Origin: an uncultured Eubacteriales bacterium | GTDB taxonomy: Bacteria > Bacillota > Clostridia > HGM11514 | Assembly (NCBI GenBank): GCA_902492655.1 | Contig: CABUMF010000011.1 | Span: 1 to 61,536, forward strand | Direction of reading: 5' to 3' | Length of the DNA: 61,536 nt | Part shown: one piece after another, positions 7,519 through 16,546 of the stretch | Layout: each line of letters starts with the position of its first letter | How positions within the stretch are numbered: the stretch's first letter is position 1 | Translations under genes and position numbers: made by a program | The notes under the pieces: model-generated | Told to the model about the DNA's origin: nothing | The model's database searches: none | Seen by the model: the letters and a program-made list of their open reading frames with translations, nothing else

Positions 7519-8934
7519 TTACTGCTTATTTATTTCCCAATATTCCTCCTTCATTCTGAAAAGCTTATGAGCAAGCATTTTCCCGTCAAACGGTATTAAA
7601 GGATACAGATAGCCCTTGCCGGTTATGGTTTTTGAGCAGGCAAGAAGCGTAAAAATACCGACTGCCGCAATAATCAGTCCCCAACCGCCGAAAAGCTGAA
7701 CGAAAACCAAAAGAACGATTCTTGTAAATTTAAGAGCATAACCCATTTCATAGCTCGGAATTGAAAAATTGGCAACCGTCACAAATGCCATATAAAGCAT
7801 TGCTTCAGCGGAAAAAAGTCCCGAATTTACCGCAAAATCTCCCAATACTATAGCCCCAATCATCGAAAGAGGCGTTGAAAGCATATTCGGCGTATAAAGC
7901 GATGCAAGCTTTAGTCCGTCCACTGCCACCTCAAGAATTATCAACTGAAAAAATACCGGCACGGAGCAATCGCTCTTTGCAAGGAATAAAAGTGATTTCG
8001 GAAGAATATCCGGATTTTTTACAAACAAAAGCCACAGAGGCGTCAGAAACAGCGTGGTAATCAAGACCGCAAATCTCGTTAATCTTAAATAGGTTCCCGT
8101 AAGGGGCGGAAAATAGTAATCGTTTGCCTCATCCATAAGATCAAAAAAGCTTGAGGGTATTATCATTGCCGCAGGCGAATTATCCACCAGAATAACTATG
8201 TCCCCCTCCAAAATCTGAGCGGACGCGGTGTCCGGTCTTTCGGTGTACTTTATTTTCGGGAAGGGATTGAACCGATTGCTCTTAAAAATATGGTCCGCAA
8301 GGGTTTGCTGATTCATGGTAAGTGCATCAATTTCAAGATTTGATATGCGTTTTTTAATCTCAGCAACCGTTTTTTTATCCGCTCTTCCTTCGATATAGCA
8401 AACCGCAACATCGGTTTTTGAGCTTTTTCCGACCGTAAAAGCCTCCAGCATAAGCTCGGGAATCCTTATTCTTCTTCGGATAAGTGCTGTATTAAGAATT
8501 ATGGTTTCCACAAACCCGTCCTTTGAGCCTCTGAAAACCTTGTCCTTTTCAGGCTCCGATGTGTCCCTTTGGGGATAGGTTCTCGTATCAATAAGAATAC
8601 ACTTTGAAAATCCGTCAACAAAAAGGGCGAGCATCCCTGAAAAAACGCTCTTTTTTATGGTTTCGCAATCATTTGAAAGCTCAATTTCGTTGTAGGGAAC
8701 ACGGTGCTTACAAAAAATTTCCGCATTCTCCATAAGTGCTTCATTATCGGTGGAAAGCAAAAATTCAAGGATTTTTTCAATCACACTTTCTTTTGCAAAG
8801 CCGTCTACAAAGAAAATATATGCTCTCTTGCCGCAGATTTCAAGCTCTCTTGAAATCATATCAATGTTTCTGTTGCACCGAAAAATCCCGTTGTATTTTT
8901 CAAAAATCTCGTCAATATTATCCAAGTCCTTCAC
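7519..8934 (-). CDS. spoVAF: GerA-family spore membrane protein (SpoVAF-like)
   Basis: A 471-residue GerA-type protein. The N-terminal soluble part (1-250) carries the family segment CYIEGRADKKTVAEIKKRI, and the LEGDIVILVDNSPAAMIIPS segment leads into four to five membrane helices (about 285-440). The Pro-rich FPPLTGTYLRLTRF and SLYTPNMLSTPL stretches are typical of GerAA and SpoVAF. Length fits SpoVAF, a spore inner-membrane protein linked to germination channels. No gerAB or gerAC gene is adjacent, which favours SpoVAF over a germinant receptor. The start is uncertain: GTG 8934 has a poor ribosome site, while a TTG at 8925 follows AGGTGAAGG. Confidence 0.8.
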   Translation of the reverse strand: MKDLDNIDEIFEKYNGIFRCNRNIDMISRELEICGKRAYIFFVDGFAKESVIEKILEFLLSTDNEALMENAEIFCKHRVPYNEIELSNDCETIKKSVFSGMLALFVDGFSKCILIDTRTYPQRDTSEPEKDKVFRGSKDGFVETIILNTALIRRRIRIPELMLEAFTVGKSSKTDVAVCYIEGRADKKTVAEIKKRISNLEIDALTMNQQTLADHIFKSNRFNPFPKIKYTERPDTASAQILEGDIVILVDNSPAAMIIPSSFFDLMDEANDYYFPPLTGTYLRLTRFAVLITTLFLTPLWLLFVKNPDILPKSLLFLAKSDCSVPVFFQLIILEVAVDGLKLASLYTPNMLSTPLSMIGAIVLGDFAVNSGLFSAEAMLYMAFVTVANFSIPSYEMGYALKFTRIVLLVFVQLFGGWGLIIAAVGIFTLLACSKTITGKGYLYPLIPFDGKMLAHKLFRMKEEYWEINKQ

Positions 8935-8995
8935 CTCTTATCTAATATTTCCGATTTTTATCAGAAAAATACAATAAAATCATCAGTTTTGCGCA

Positions 8996-9024
8996 TTGAC
9001 AGAAAATTTCATCTGTGATAGAAT
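8996..9024 (+). promoter_or_regulatory. promoter of DMT transporter gene
   Basis: TTGACA (8996-9001), a 17-bp spacer and TAGAAT (9019-9024) lie 29 bp before the transporter start. This looks like a housekeeping sigma-A promoter. Confidence 0.7.
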
Positions 9025-9052
9025 GATTTGAGCTTATTACGGGAGGCAGTTT

Positions 9053-9943
9053 ATGGGATATTTGTTTGTAGCCGTCGCGCTGACAGCAGGAGCGGTAAAG
9101 GGATTCTGCGGTAAAAAAACAAGCGGATTTGTAAGAGAAACATCAGATGCGATTTTAATAAATATAATACGAATGCTCTTTTGTGTAGCAATCGGGTTTG
9201 CGATTATTTCGTTTCAGGGTAATTTGTCACTTATCGCAATCGACAGGGAAACTATTGTAATTTCATTCTTTTCGGGAATTATGACTTCGTTTTTCGTTAT
9301 TTCGTGGCTGATAGCGGTAAGGCAATCCGCCTACATGATGATTGATGTGTTTCTGATGCTTGGCGTTACGGTTACAATAATATGTTCGTTTTTCGCATTC
9401 GATGAGCCTATACGGATAACACAATGCATAGGAATTGCGGTTTTGATTATAGCCGTCGGGCTTATGTGTTCATATAACAACAGCATAAAATCAAAGCTCA
9501 CTCTCCGTTCGTTTTTATTGCTTTCGGTGTGCGGAATTTCAAACGGGCTTGCGGATTTTTCACAAAAGGCATTTGTTAAGCTTACAGCCGGAAATTCCGC
9601 AGTATTTAACTTTTACACATATGTGTTTTCGGCGATTTTTCTTATATCTTTTTATTTTATAATAAAAGGTAAAAATCGCTTCCAAGAAAATAAGTCGGCA
9701 ATATTAAAAAGAATAATGCCTTATGTTGCGATAATGTCCGTCTGCCTGTTTGCAAATTCGTTTTTTAAAACTCTTGCGGCAAATTATCTTACCGCCGCAA
9801 AGCTTTATCCTTTAAATCAAGGTATGTCACTTGTTATTTCGTCTGTAATGGCAACTGCTCTTTTTAAAGAAAAAATGACCGTAAAATGCATAATCGGAAT
9901 GATTCTTGCTTTTTCGGCACTTATCCTTATTAATCTGTTTTAG
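9053..9943 (+). CDS. EamA/DMT family membrane transporter
   Basis: A 296-residue integral membrane protein with about ten hydrophobic helices in two EamA-like halves. The second half ends with the family pattern LYPLNQGMSLVISSVMATALFKEKMT. Drug/metabolite transporters move amino acids, nucleosides or other small molecules. The substrate here cannot be told. The start has a GGGAGG site 6-7 nt upstream and a sigma-A promoter. It is a single-gene unit; a bidirectional terminator (9973-10013) separates it from the convergent nrdG. Confidence 0.8.
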   Translation: MGYLFVAVALTAGAVKGFCGKKTSGFVRETSDAILINIIRMLFCVAIGFAIISFQGNLSLIAIDRETIVISFFSGIMTSFFVISWLIAVRQSAYMMIDVFLMLGVTVTIICSFFAFDEPIRITQCIGIAVLIIAVGLMCSYNNSIKSKLTLRSFLLLSVCGISNGLADFSQKAFVKLTAGNSAVFNFYTYVFSAIFLISFYFIIKGKNRFQENKSAILKRIMPYVAIMSVCLFANSFFKTLAANYLTAAKLYPLNQGMSLVISSVMATALFKEKMTVKCIIGMILAFSALILINLF

Positions 9944-9972
9944 AAAAAATTCTGCACGCTTTTTTAAAGATT

Positions 9973-10013
9973 AAAAATCTCTGTTCTGCGATATGCAAAA
10001 CAGAGATTTTTTT
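9973..10013. terminator. bidirectional terminator
   Basis: A 13-bp stem (AAAAATCTCTGTT / AACAGAGATTTTT) has T-runs on one side and A-runs on the other, so it can end both the DMT transcript (+) and nrdG (-). Confidence 0.85.
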
Positions 10014-10542
10014 ATCTTGTACTGTATTTTGACAAAACCGTTTTTCCCGATTTCAAAGTTTCGGGCAAATCTATTATCCTTTGGTTTTCCGAACCGCGAA
10101 ATCTCAGATTGATATTCTTTAATTCGTCAATAAACTCACCGTCAACCAAAACATCTATCATGGAAAGCATCTCATCGGTAACCTCGCATCTTGCACGGCT
10201 TTCCGAAAGAAGGTCTGTTTCCAAGGTATAACCGGTGTAGCACCATATGTCCTTTTTGGGGAACATTTTTCTCGTTCTTTCCAAAAACCCCACAAGTGCT
10301 CTTTGGTTTTGAGGTTCAAAGGGCTCTCCCCCCAAAAGAGAGAGCCCGTTTATAAACGACGGTTCAAGATAACCTAAAATTTCATCCTCGACATCCTTTG
10401 TGAAAGGCTTTCCGTAAGAAAAATCCCATGCTTCCCTATTAAAGCAATTCTTGCAGTGATGTGTGCATCCGGAAACAAAAAGCGAAACCCTTACACCTAT
10501 GCCGTTTGCAATATCTCTTTTCTTTATTGCTGCGTAATTCAT
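10012..10542 (-). CDS. nrdG: anaerobic ribonucleotide reductase activating protein
   Basis: The 176-residue radical SAM enzyme installs the glycyl radical on NrdD. The cluster motif is C-T-H-H-C-K-N-C-F-N (CxxxCxxC), and the LSLLGGEPF segment is the SAM-binding GGE motif. The start ATG overlaps the nrdD stop by one base (TAATG), which indicates coupled translation of the pair. It would be transcribed from the NrdR-boxed promoter upstream of nrdD. Confidence 0.93.
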   Translation of the reverse strand: MNYAAIKKRDIANGIGVRVSLFVSGCTHHCKNCFNREAWDFSYGKPFTKDVEDEILGYLEPSFINGLSLLGGEPFEPQNQRALVGFLERTRKMFPKKDIWCYTGYTLETDLLSESRARCEVTDEMLSMIDVLVDGEFIDELKNINLRFRGSENQRIIDLPETLKSGKTVLSKYSTR

Positions 10543-12725
10543 TACAGATGAAGAACCCTTTCCTTGATTTCCTGAGTTCTGCCCTGATTCCAGAACTGAG
10601 AACCGATATATCCGCAGGTCCTTCTTGCAACATTGAGCTTGCTTTCGTCACGGTTGTGGCAGTTGGGGCACTCCCAAACAAGCTTTCCGTCCTCTTCAAC
10701 TATCTGAATTTCCCCGTCATATCCGCATTCCTGACAATAATCGCTCTTTGTGTTAAGCTCTGCGTACATGATATTGTCATATATAAACTTAATTACATCA
10801 AGCACAGCTTCAATATTGTCCTGCATATTGGGAACCTCTATATAGCTTATTGCACCGCCCGGAGAAAGTGCCTGGAACTTGGATTCCAAAGCAAGCTTGT
10901 CAAATGCATCTATGTTTTCAGTAACATGAACATGATAGGAATTTGTTATATAATTTCTGTCGGTTACGCCGGGGATTTTTCCGAATCTGCTCTGCAAGCA
11001 TTTAGCGAATTTATATGTTGTGGACTCCAAAGGTGTACCGTAAAGAGAATAGTCTATATTCTCGGCAGCCTTCCATTTTGCACAAGCTTCATTGAGCTTT
11101 TTCATAACGCGAAGACCGAATTCCTCACCCTCAGGCTCTGTAAGCTTTTTGCCGGTTACTTCATAAACACATTCCCAAAGACCTGCATACCCCAAGGAAA
11201 GAGTGGAATATCCGCCATGCAAGAGCTTTGTAATCGGTTCGCCCTTTTCAAGCCTTGCCAATGCACCGTACTGCCAAAGAATAGGAGCGGCATCGGAAAG
11301 CGTTCCTTCAAGCCTTTCATGCCTGCACTGAAGTGCTCTGTGGCAAAGCTCTAATCTTTCATCGAGAATTTCCCAGAAATAATCTTCGTTGCGGGATTCC
11401 CTGCACGCACTGCAAGCAACATCCACAAGATTAATTGTTACAACGCCCTGATTAAATCTTCCGTAATACTTAGGCTGTCCGTTTTCGTCAACATACGGCG
11501 TCAAAAAGCTTCTGCATCCCATGCAGGTATAGCAATTTCCGTTTCCGTTTTTATCCACCTTGAGCTTGAGCATCATCTTTTCGGAAATATAATCCGGAAC
11601 CAATCTCTTTGCCGTACACTTTGCGGCAAGCTCGGTAAGATACCAATACGGTGAATCCTCTGTAATATTGTCCTCTTCAAGAACATAGATGAGTTTCGGG
11701 AAGGCAGGTGTTACATAAACGCCGGCTTCATTTTTTGTTCCGACATAACGCTGCTTCAGCACTTCTTCGATAATAAGCGCAAGGTCGTGCTTAAGCTGGG
11801 GGTCTTTTGCTTCGCCAAGATACATAAATACCGTTATAAACGGAGCCTGACCGTTTGTCGTCATAAGGGTTACAACCTGATACTGAATGGTCTGAACACC
11901 CTTCTTGATTTCGTCAAGCACTCTCTTTTCAACAATAGCCGAAAGCTTCTCCTCGCCCGGATTTATTCCGAGAATGCTCATCTCTGCTATTGTATCCTTT
12001 CTTATCTTCTCTCTTGAAATCTGAACAAAGGGAGCAAGATGAGTAAGGCTTATGCTCTGTCCTCCGTACTGTGAGGAGGCAACCTGTGCAATAATCTGAG
12101 TTGCTATATTACAAGCAGTAGAAAAGCTGTGAGGCTTTTCGATCATGGTGCCGCTGATAACCGTGCCGTTCTGAAGCATATCCTCAAGATTAACAAGGTC
12201 GCAGTTGTGCATATGCTGGGCAAAATAATCGGCATCATGGAAGTGAATCAAACCGTTCTTATGGGCTTCAACAATATCCGGAGGCAAAAGGATTCTGTTT
12301 GTAATATCCTTACTTACCTCGCCTGCCATATAATCACGCTGAACGCTGTTTACTGTAGGATTCTTATTTGAATTTTCCTGTTTTACTTCTTCGTTATTAC
12401 ATTCTATAAGGCTCAAAATCTGATTATCGGTCGTATTTGCAACACGAGCAAGATTACGGGTAAAACGGTATCTTATGTATCTTTTCGCAGTTTCGGGAGC
12501 GCCCTGCAAAATAATGTGAGTTTCAACAAGCTCCTGAATTTCCTCTACCGAAAGGGCGCGTCCTGCATCCATGCAGTAATCCTCGATAACAAGTGTAATA
12601 TAATCTATCTGCCTGTCGGTGAGCTCGGGCCTTCCCGAGGTTGCGGAATTTGCACTTGCAATAGCCTTTTTTATTTTAAGCCTGTCAAATGTTTCTTCGC
12701 TTCCGTTTCTTTTTATTATTTTCAT
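10542..12725 (-). CDS. nrdD: anaerobic ribonucleoside-triphosphate reductase
   Basis: NrdD reduces NTPs to dNTPs under anaerobic conditions with a glycyl radical. The 727-residue product starts with an ATP-cone regulatory domain (MKIIKRNGSEETFDRLKIKKAI, residues 1-90). It has the conserved NGNCYTCMGCRSFLTPY region, a C-terminal zinc site (CQECGYDGE then WECPNCHNRDE) and the radical loop RRTCGYIGSQFWNQGR. An upstream extension to 12869 exists in frame but is rejected: the ATG at 12725 has a strong AGGAGGAGC site, and the extension would run through the NrdR box. Confidence 0.95.
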   Translation of the reverse strand: MKIIKRNGSEETFDRLKIKKAIASANSATSGRPELTDRQIDYITLVIEDYCMDAGRALSVEEIQELVETHIILQGAPETAKRYIRYRFTRNLARVANTTDNQILSLIECNNEEVKQENSNKNPTVNSVQRDYMAGEVSKDITNRILLPPDIVEAHKNGLIHFHDADYFAQHMHNCDLVNLEDMLQNGTVISGTMIEKPHSFSTACNIATQIIAQVASSQYGGQSISLTHLAPFVQISREKIRKDTIAEMSILGINPGEEKLSAIVEKRVLDEIKKGVQTIQYQVVTLMTTNGQAPFITVFMYLGEAKDPQLKHDLALIIEEVLKQRYVGTKNEAGVYVTPAFPKLIYVLEEDNITEDSPYWYLTELAAKCTAKRLVPDYISEKMMLKLKVDKNGNGNCYTCMGCRSFLTPYVDENGQPKYYGRFNQGVVTINLVDVACSACRESRNEDYFWEILDERLELCHRALQCRHERLEGTLSDAAPILWQYGALARLEKGEPITKLLHGGYSTLSLGYAGLWECVYEVTGKKLTEPEGEEFGLRVMKKLNEACAKWKAAENIDYSLYGTPLESTTYKFAKCLQSRFGKIPGVTDRNYITNSYHVHVTENIDAFDKLALESKFQALSPGGAISYIEVPNMQDNIEAVLDVIKFIYDNIMYAELNTKSDYCQECGYDGEIQIVEEDGKLVWECPNCHNRDESKLNVARRTCGYIGSQFWNQGRTQEIKERVLHL

Positions 12726-12840
12726 TTTATGCTCCTCCTGTTTCCGAAAAATCTTATTTTCAATCAAAACATTCCCTAAATCCGCATAATATCTACATTT
12801 CTGCCATTTCGGAATATTTTGGGTTAATTGTTGTTGCAAA

Positions 12841-12902
12841 ACACAATATATTGTGTTTTGCCTGTGCATATATTATTATACACTTTTTTTAAAATAAGTC
12901 AA
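12841..12902 (-). promoter_or_regulatory. nrdDG promoter with NrdR box
   Basis: On the minus strand TTGACT (12897-12902), a 16-bp spacer and TATAAT (12875-12880) form a sigma-A promoter. Just downstream of the expected start lies ACACAATATATTGTGT (12841-12856), a perfect palindrome that fits the NrdR consensus ACACWATATATWGTGT. A weaker TGTG-CATATATT match (12863-12875) overlaps the -10. NrdR is the ATP/dATP-sensing repressor of nrd genes. The leader to the nrdD start is about 140 nt and holds nothing else recognised. Confidence 0.85.
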
Positions 12903-12949
12903 TATGTTTTTTCAAAAAATATTTTTTGTAATATTTCTGAAACATTAAA

Positions 12950-12984
12950 AGTCAAAAACGAGGAGCCTGTCTCCGTGCTCCTCG
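12950..12984 (-). terminator. hairpin after the GH3 gene
   Basis: CGAGGAGC (12959-12966) pairs with GCTCCTCG (12977-12984) and is followed on the minus strand by TTTTTGAC, so it can be the terminator of the xylA-GH3 transcript. The same bases also read as open codons in frame with GH3 after its TAA (see the findings). Confidence 0.6.
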
Positions 12985-13025
12985 CGCAAACCGATGTATT
13001 TTTTGAAATCTTCAAAACCGCAATA

Positions 13026-14897
13026 TTATATATTGACTGTCTTTTTCTCACCGGCTCTGATAAATACCTTCTTAAAACCGCAAAGATTTTTATGAGGAAT
13101 ATATTCAAATTTAAGGAGGGTGTAATTGACATCATATTCTCCGCAGTTTTCGAGCTCAACGGTGTTTTCGTCCAAACGGCTTTCCTTAATTTCCGAATAT
13201 GAAAGCCCGTGCCCGAAAGGATACAAGGCATCGCCCTCAAAGAATCTATATGTACGGTTTTTCATTGAATAATCCTCAAAAGGCGGCAAGTCATCGGTTG
13301 ACTTATAAAATGTTACCGGCAGCCTTCCGCACGGAGAAACCTTTCCGAAAAGAATATCCGCCAAGGCGTCGCCGCCTTCCGCACCGGGGTAGAAGCACTG
13401 AATAACGGCATCACAATGCTCGTTCTCATACGAAAGATTGATACAGCTTCCGCTGACATTAACGAAAACAACAGGCTTTCCTGTTTTAACAACTTCTTTG
13501 ACAAGCTTTTTCTGGCAATCGGGAAGCTCTATATCCGGCTTATCACCGCTCATGTCGCTGTTATAGGCGTCACCCTCCTCGCCTTCCATTTTGGGATTAA
13601 GCCCCATGCACATTACTACAACATCCGCCTTTTTTGCGGCAATTAATGCTTCGTTAAAAGGTCTTTCCTCAGCACCGTACTCTTCTCTTGAAATATGGCA
13701 TCCACGGGCATAAATAACCTTTCCTTCCGATGCATCCTGAATACCTCTTAAGAGAGTTGAGTATTTGGACGGAGTACCGTTATAGTTGCCCAGAAGCACC
13801 GATTTATCATCGGCATTCGGCCCGATAACAGATACTGTAATTCCGTTTTTAAGCGGAAGGACACCGTTGTTTTTCAAAAGCACAATGCTTTCCTGAGCCA
13901 TTTTTCTGCTTAAATTTCTGTGCTTTTCACATTCGACAACATCATAAGGAATATTGTCATACTCGCAATCGCTATCGAACATACCGAGACGAAAACGAGC
14001 TGTGAACAGCCTTTCTGCCGCTTCGGTAATGGTTTCCTCCGAAATAAGATTCATGGCAACCGCCGTTTTAAGCCACTTGTATGAATTTCCGCAATTAAGG
14101 TGGCAGCCGTTATTAAGCGCAAGAGCCGCACTTTCAGCCTCGTTATTTGTGATGTGATGATTTTTGTGTATATCGCAAATTGCACTGCAATCCGAGACAA
14201 CATATCCGTCAAAGCCGAATTCCTTAAAAAGAATTTCTCCCAAAAGCCGCTTGCTCGCACAGCAAGCCTCGCCGTTTACCCTGTTATACGCACCCATAAC
14301 GGCAGACGGATTGGCATTTTCTATACAATATCTAAAAGCTCTCAAGTATGTATCATACAATGTTTCGTCATCTATTACGGCGTTGAAGGAATGTCTCAGC
14401 TTTTCGGGGCCGCTGTGAACGGCAAAATGCTTGATTGTTGCATCGAGCTTTCGGTATTTGCCTTCTCCCTGAAGCCCCTTTATGAACGCAACGCCCATTT
14501 CTCCGGTTAAATACGGGTCCTCTCCGTAAGTTTCATGACCTCTGCCCCATCTCGGATCTCTAAAAATATTAATGTTAGGCGACCAATAGGTAAGCCCTTG
14601 ATAAATATCTGTATATCCAAACTTTTTGTATTCGTTGTATTTTGCCCTCGCCTCGTCCGAAATTGCCGTTGCGACCTCATACATAAGCTCCGTATCAAAG
14701 CTTGCCGCCATAGCGATTGCCTGTGGAAAAACCGTTGCCGCACCGCTTCTTGCAACGCCGTGAAGGCACTCGTTCCACCAATTATACGCCGGAACACCGA
14801 GGCGCTCTATTGCAGGAGCATTATATTGAAGCTGTGCAATTTTCTCCGCAAGAGTCATTTTTGAAACAAGCTCTTTCGCTCTCTCTTTAAAAGTCAT
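13026..14897 (-). CDS. glycoside hydrolase family 3 (beta-xylosidase/glucosidase-like)
   Basis: A 623-residue GH3 enzyme that removes terminal beta-linked sugars from oligosaccharides. The N-terminal barrel carries ERLGVPAYNWWNECLHGV and the nucleophile Asp in GYVVSDCSAI. The second domain contains MCMGLNPKMEGEEGDAY, and YPFGHGLSYS follows. The NEALHG/NECLHG type and lack of a signal peptide point to a cytosolic beta-xylosidase or beta-glucosidase. The C-terminal fibronectin-like domain is short, and an in-frame TAA is followed by 26 open codons, so the gene may be slightly truncated. It follows xylA on the same strand after a structured 224-bp spacer, which fits xylo-oligosaccharide use. An AAAGGAG site precedes the ATG. 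Confidence 0.88.
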   Translation of the reverse strand: MTFKERAKELVSKMTLAEKIAQLQYNAPAIERLGVPAYNWWNECLHGVARSGAATVFPQAIAMAASFDTELMYEVATAISDEARAKYNEYKKFGYTDIYQGLTYWSPNINIFRDPRWGRGHETYGEDPYLTGEMGVAFIKGLQGEGKYRKLDATIKHFAVHSGPEKLRHSFNAVIDDETLYDTYLRAFRYCIENANPSAVMGAYNRVNGEACCASKRLLGEILFKEFGFDGYVVSDCSAICDIHKNHHITNNEAESAALALNNGCHLNCGNSYKWLKTAVAMNLISEETITEAAERLFTARFRLGMFDSDCEYDNIPYDVVECEKHRNLSRKMAQESIVLLKNNGVLPLKNGITVSVIGPNADDKSVLLGNYNGTPSKYSTLLRGIQDASEGKVIYARGCHISREEYGAEERPFNEALIAAKKADVVVMCMGLNPKMEGEEGDAYNSDMSGDKPDIELPDCQKKLVKEVVKTGKPVVFVNVSGSCINLSYENEHCDAVIQCFYPGAEGGDALADILFGKVSPCGRLPVTFYKSTDDLPPFEDYSMKNRTYRFFEGDALYPFGHGLSYSEIKESRLDENTVELENCGEYDVNYTLLKFEYIPHKNLCGFKKVFIRAGEKKTVNI

Positions 14898-14901
14898 AAT
14901 A

Positions 14902-15099
14902 ATCTCCTTTCCTTGCCCTGCACGGCAAAAATAATAATTATATTTCTCTTATCAGCAGGGCAAGGAATGATAAGAGATTATTACGCCCATGTGCGTTTCC
15001 GAAGGCTTGCCGAGGAAAATTTCGCACGGGCAATTAATTCCGCCGGAGGCATAACGCGAAAGGTACTTTCGCGTTATATCTCCTTTCCTTGCCCTGCAC
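14902..15099 (-). promoter_or_regulatory. structured RNA-like element between xylA and GH3
   Basis: Two exact 22-bp direct repeats (14902-14923 and 15078-15099) each contain the AAAGGAG ribosome-site sequence on the minus strand. Between them lie three inverted repeats: 15051-15077, a weaker one at about 14982-15031, and 14945-14977. The last hairpin has a 10-bp stem and a 13-nt loop, TTCCTTGCCCTGC, exactly complementary to GCAGGGCAAGGAA in both repeats. The copy nearest GH3 carries its ribosome site. The arrangement could switch GH3 translation by alternative pairing. No known riboswitch class was recognised. Confidence 0.5.
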
Positions 15100-15121
15100 A
15101 AATCAAGCGCAGAAGGTTATT

Positions 15122-16435
15122 TTATCCGAAAATCACATCATTTACTATGCTTTCGAGCATTTCTTGTCTGCCGCTTTCAGGCTTGACATCTCCCTTAAGA
15201 GAAAGCGCATAATCGGAAAGCTCTTCAAAATCGGTTTTGTTTTCGATAATTTTCTTGCCTATACCGCTTTTGTAGGATGAATACCTGTTTTCAACAAATT
15301 CATCAATTCTACCGTCGGAAATCAGCTTATATGCATTTTTGAGCCCTAATGCAAAAGCATCCATACCGGCAATATGCGAAAGGAAAATATCCTCCAATGT
15401 ATTCGAGCCACGGCGTGACTTGGCGTCAAAATTCAATCCGCCGGTTGTAAAGCCGCCTGCCTTTATCACCTGATACATCGCCAAGGTCGTATCATAAACA
15501 TTCGTCGGGAATTGATCCGTATCCCAGCCCAGATGCTCATCTCCCCGGTTGGCGTCTATTGAGCCGAGAGCGTTGTTAATTCTGCAAACGCAAAGCTCAT
15601 GCTCAAAGGTATGTCCTGCCAATGTTGCATGATTTGCTTCAATATTCAGCTTGAAATCCTTTTCAAGACCGTAACTACGCAAAAATCCGAGAACAGTTTC
15701 GGCATCAAAGTCATATTGATGCTTCGTGGGCTCCTTGGGCTTGGGTTCTATATAAAAACTACCCTTAAACCCTTTTTTGCGTGCATATTCTACAGCCATT
15801 CTCAAAAGACGGGCATAGTTGTCCTTTTCTATTTTCATGTCGGTGTTAAGAAGAGTTTCGTATCCTTCCCTTCCTCCCCAGAAAACATAGCCTTCTCCGC
15901 CGAGTTCTATGGTAATATCAATAGCCTTCTTTATCTGCGCCGCCGCACAGGCAAAAGCATCGGCATAAGGGCTTGTCGCCGCGCCGTGCATATAACGGGG
16001 ATTGCTGAAGCAATTTGCGGTACCCCAAAGAAGCTTGATATTATATTTTTTCATCAGCTCTTTTATAATAGGAACTATCGTATCAAGATTTTTCTGAAAT
16101 TCCGCAAGGCTTTCGCCTTCGGGCGCAATATCACGATCATGGAAACAAAAGTAATCTATCCCGAGCTTGTTCATAATTTCAAATGCTGCGTAAGCCCTCT
16201 TCTTATAGATTTCCATAGGCTCGGTTTCGCCAAAACTCTTATCCATAGTTCCGACACCGAACATATCCGTGCCGTCAGCGCAAAGCGTATGCCAATAAGC
16301 CATAGAAAAGCGCAAATGCTCCGCCATTGTTTTCCCGTCAATTATTTCATTCCTGTCATAATGCTTGAATGCAAAAGGATTTTTTGAATTTGCACCCTCG
16401 TATTCAATTTTCCCGATATTAAAAAGCTCATTCAT
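15122..16435 (-). CDS. xylA: xylose isomerase
   Basis: Converts D-xylose to D-xylulose in the cytosol with two divalent metals. The 437-residue product is the usual class II length. Visible signatures are the catalytic YFCFHDRDIAPEG strand, the metal ligands in YIEPKPKEPTKHQYDFD, and the LNIEANHATLAGHTFEHE and GSIDANRGDEHLGWDTDQFP stretches. ATG 16435 has a GGAGG site 7-8 nt upstream; a 15-codon in-frame extension lacks one. It lies downstream of an AraC gene and upstream of GH3. No xylulokinase gene is in the window. Confidence 0.96.
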   Translation of the reverse strand: MNELFNIGKIEYEGANSKNPFAFKHYDRNEIIDGKTMAEHLRFSMAYWHTLCADGTDMFGVGTMDKSFGETEPMEIYKKRAYAAFEIMNKLGIDYFCFHDRDIAPEGESLAEFQKNLDTIVPIIKELMKKYNIKLLWGTANCFSNPRYMHGAATSPYADAFACAAAQIKKAIDITIELGGEGYVFWGGREGYETLLNTDMKIEKDNYARLLRMAVEYARKKGFKGSFYIEPKPKEPTKHQYDFDAETVLGFLRSYGLEKDFKLNIEANHATLAGHTFEHELCVCRINNALGSIDANRGDEHLGWDTDQFPTNVYDTTLAMYQVIKAGGFTTGGLNFDAKSRRGSNTLEDIFLSHIAGMDAFALGLKNAYKLISDGRIDEFVENRYSSYKSGIGKKIIENKTDFEELSDYALSLKGDVKPESGRQEMLESIVNDVIFG

Positions 16436-16546
16436 TTTCCTGCCTCCAAAATATATCTTTTTAATTATATTATAAAACATAAAATCTTAAATTTCTAACA
16501 CATTATTAGCAAAAAATTGCACAAAATTAAACAGGAGCATGATTGA

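Noticed and set aside
12726..12869. N-terminal extension of NrdD
   Set aside because: It lies in the leader, overlaps the NrdR box and lacks a ribosome site; the ATP-cone start at 12725 is standard.
14100..14510. 136-codon plus-strand frame inside GH3
   Set aside because: Antisense to conserved GH3 residues including the nucleophile region; no support.
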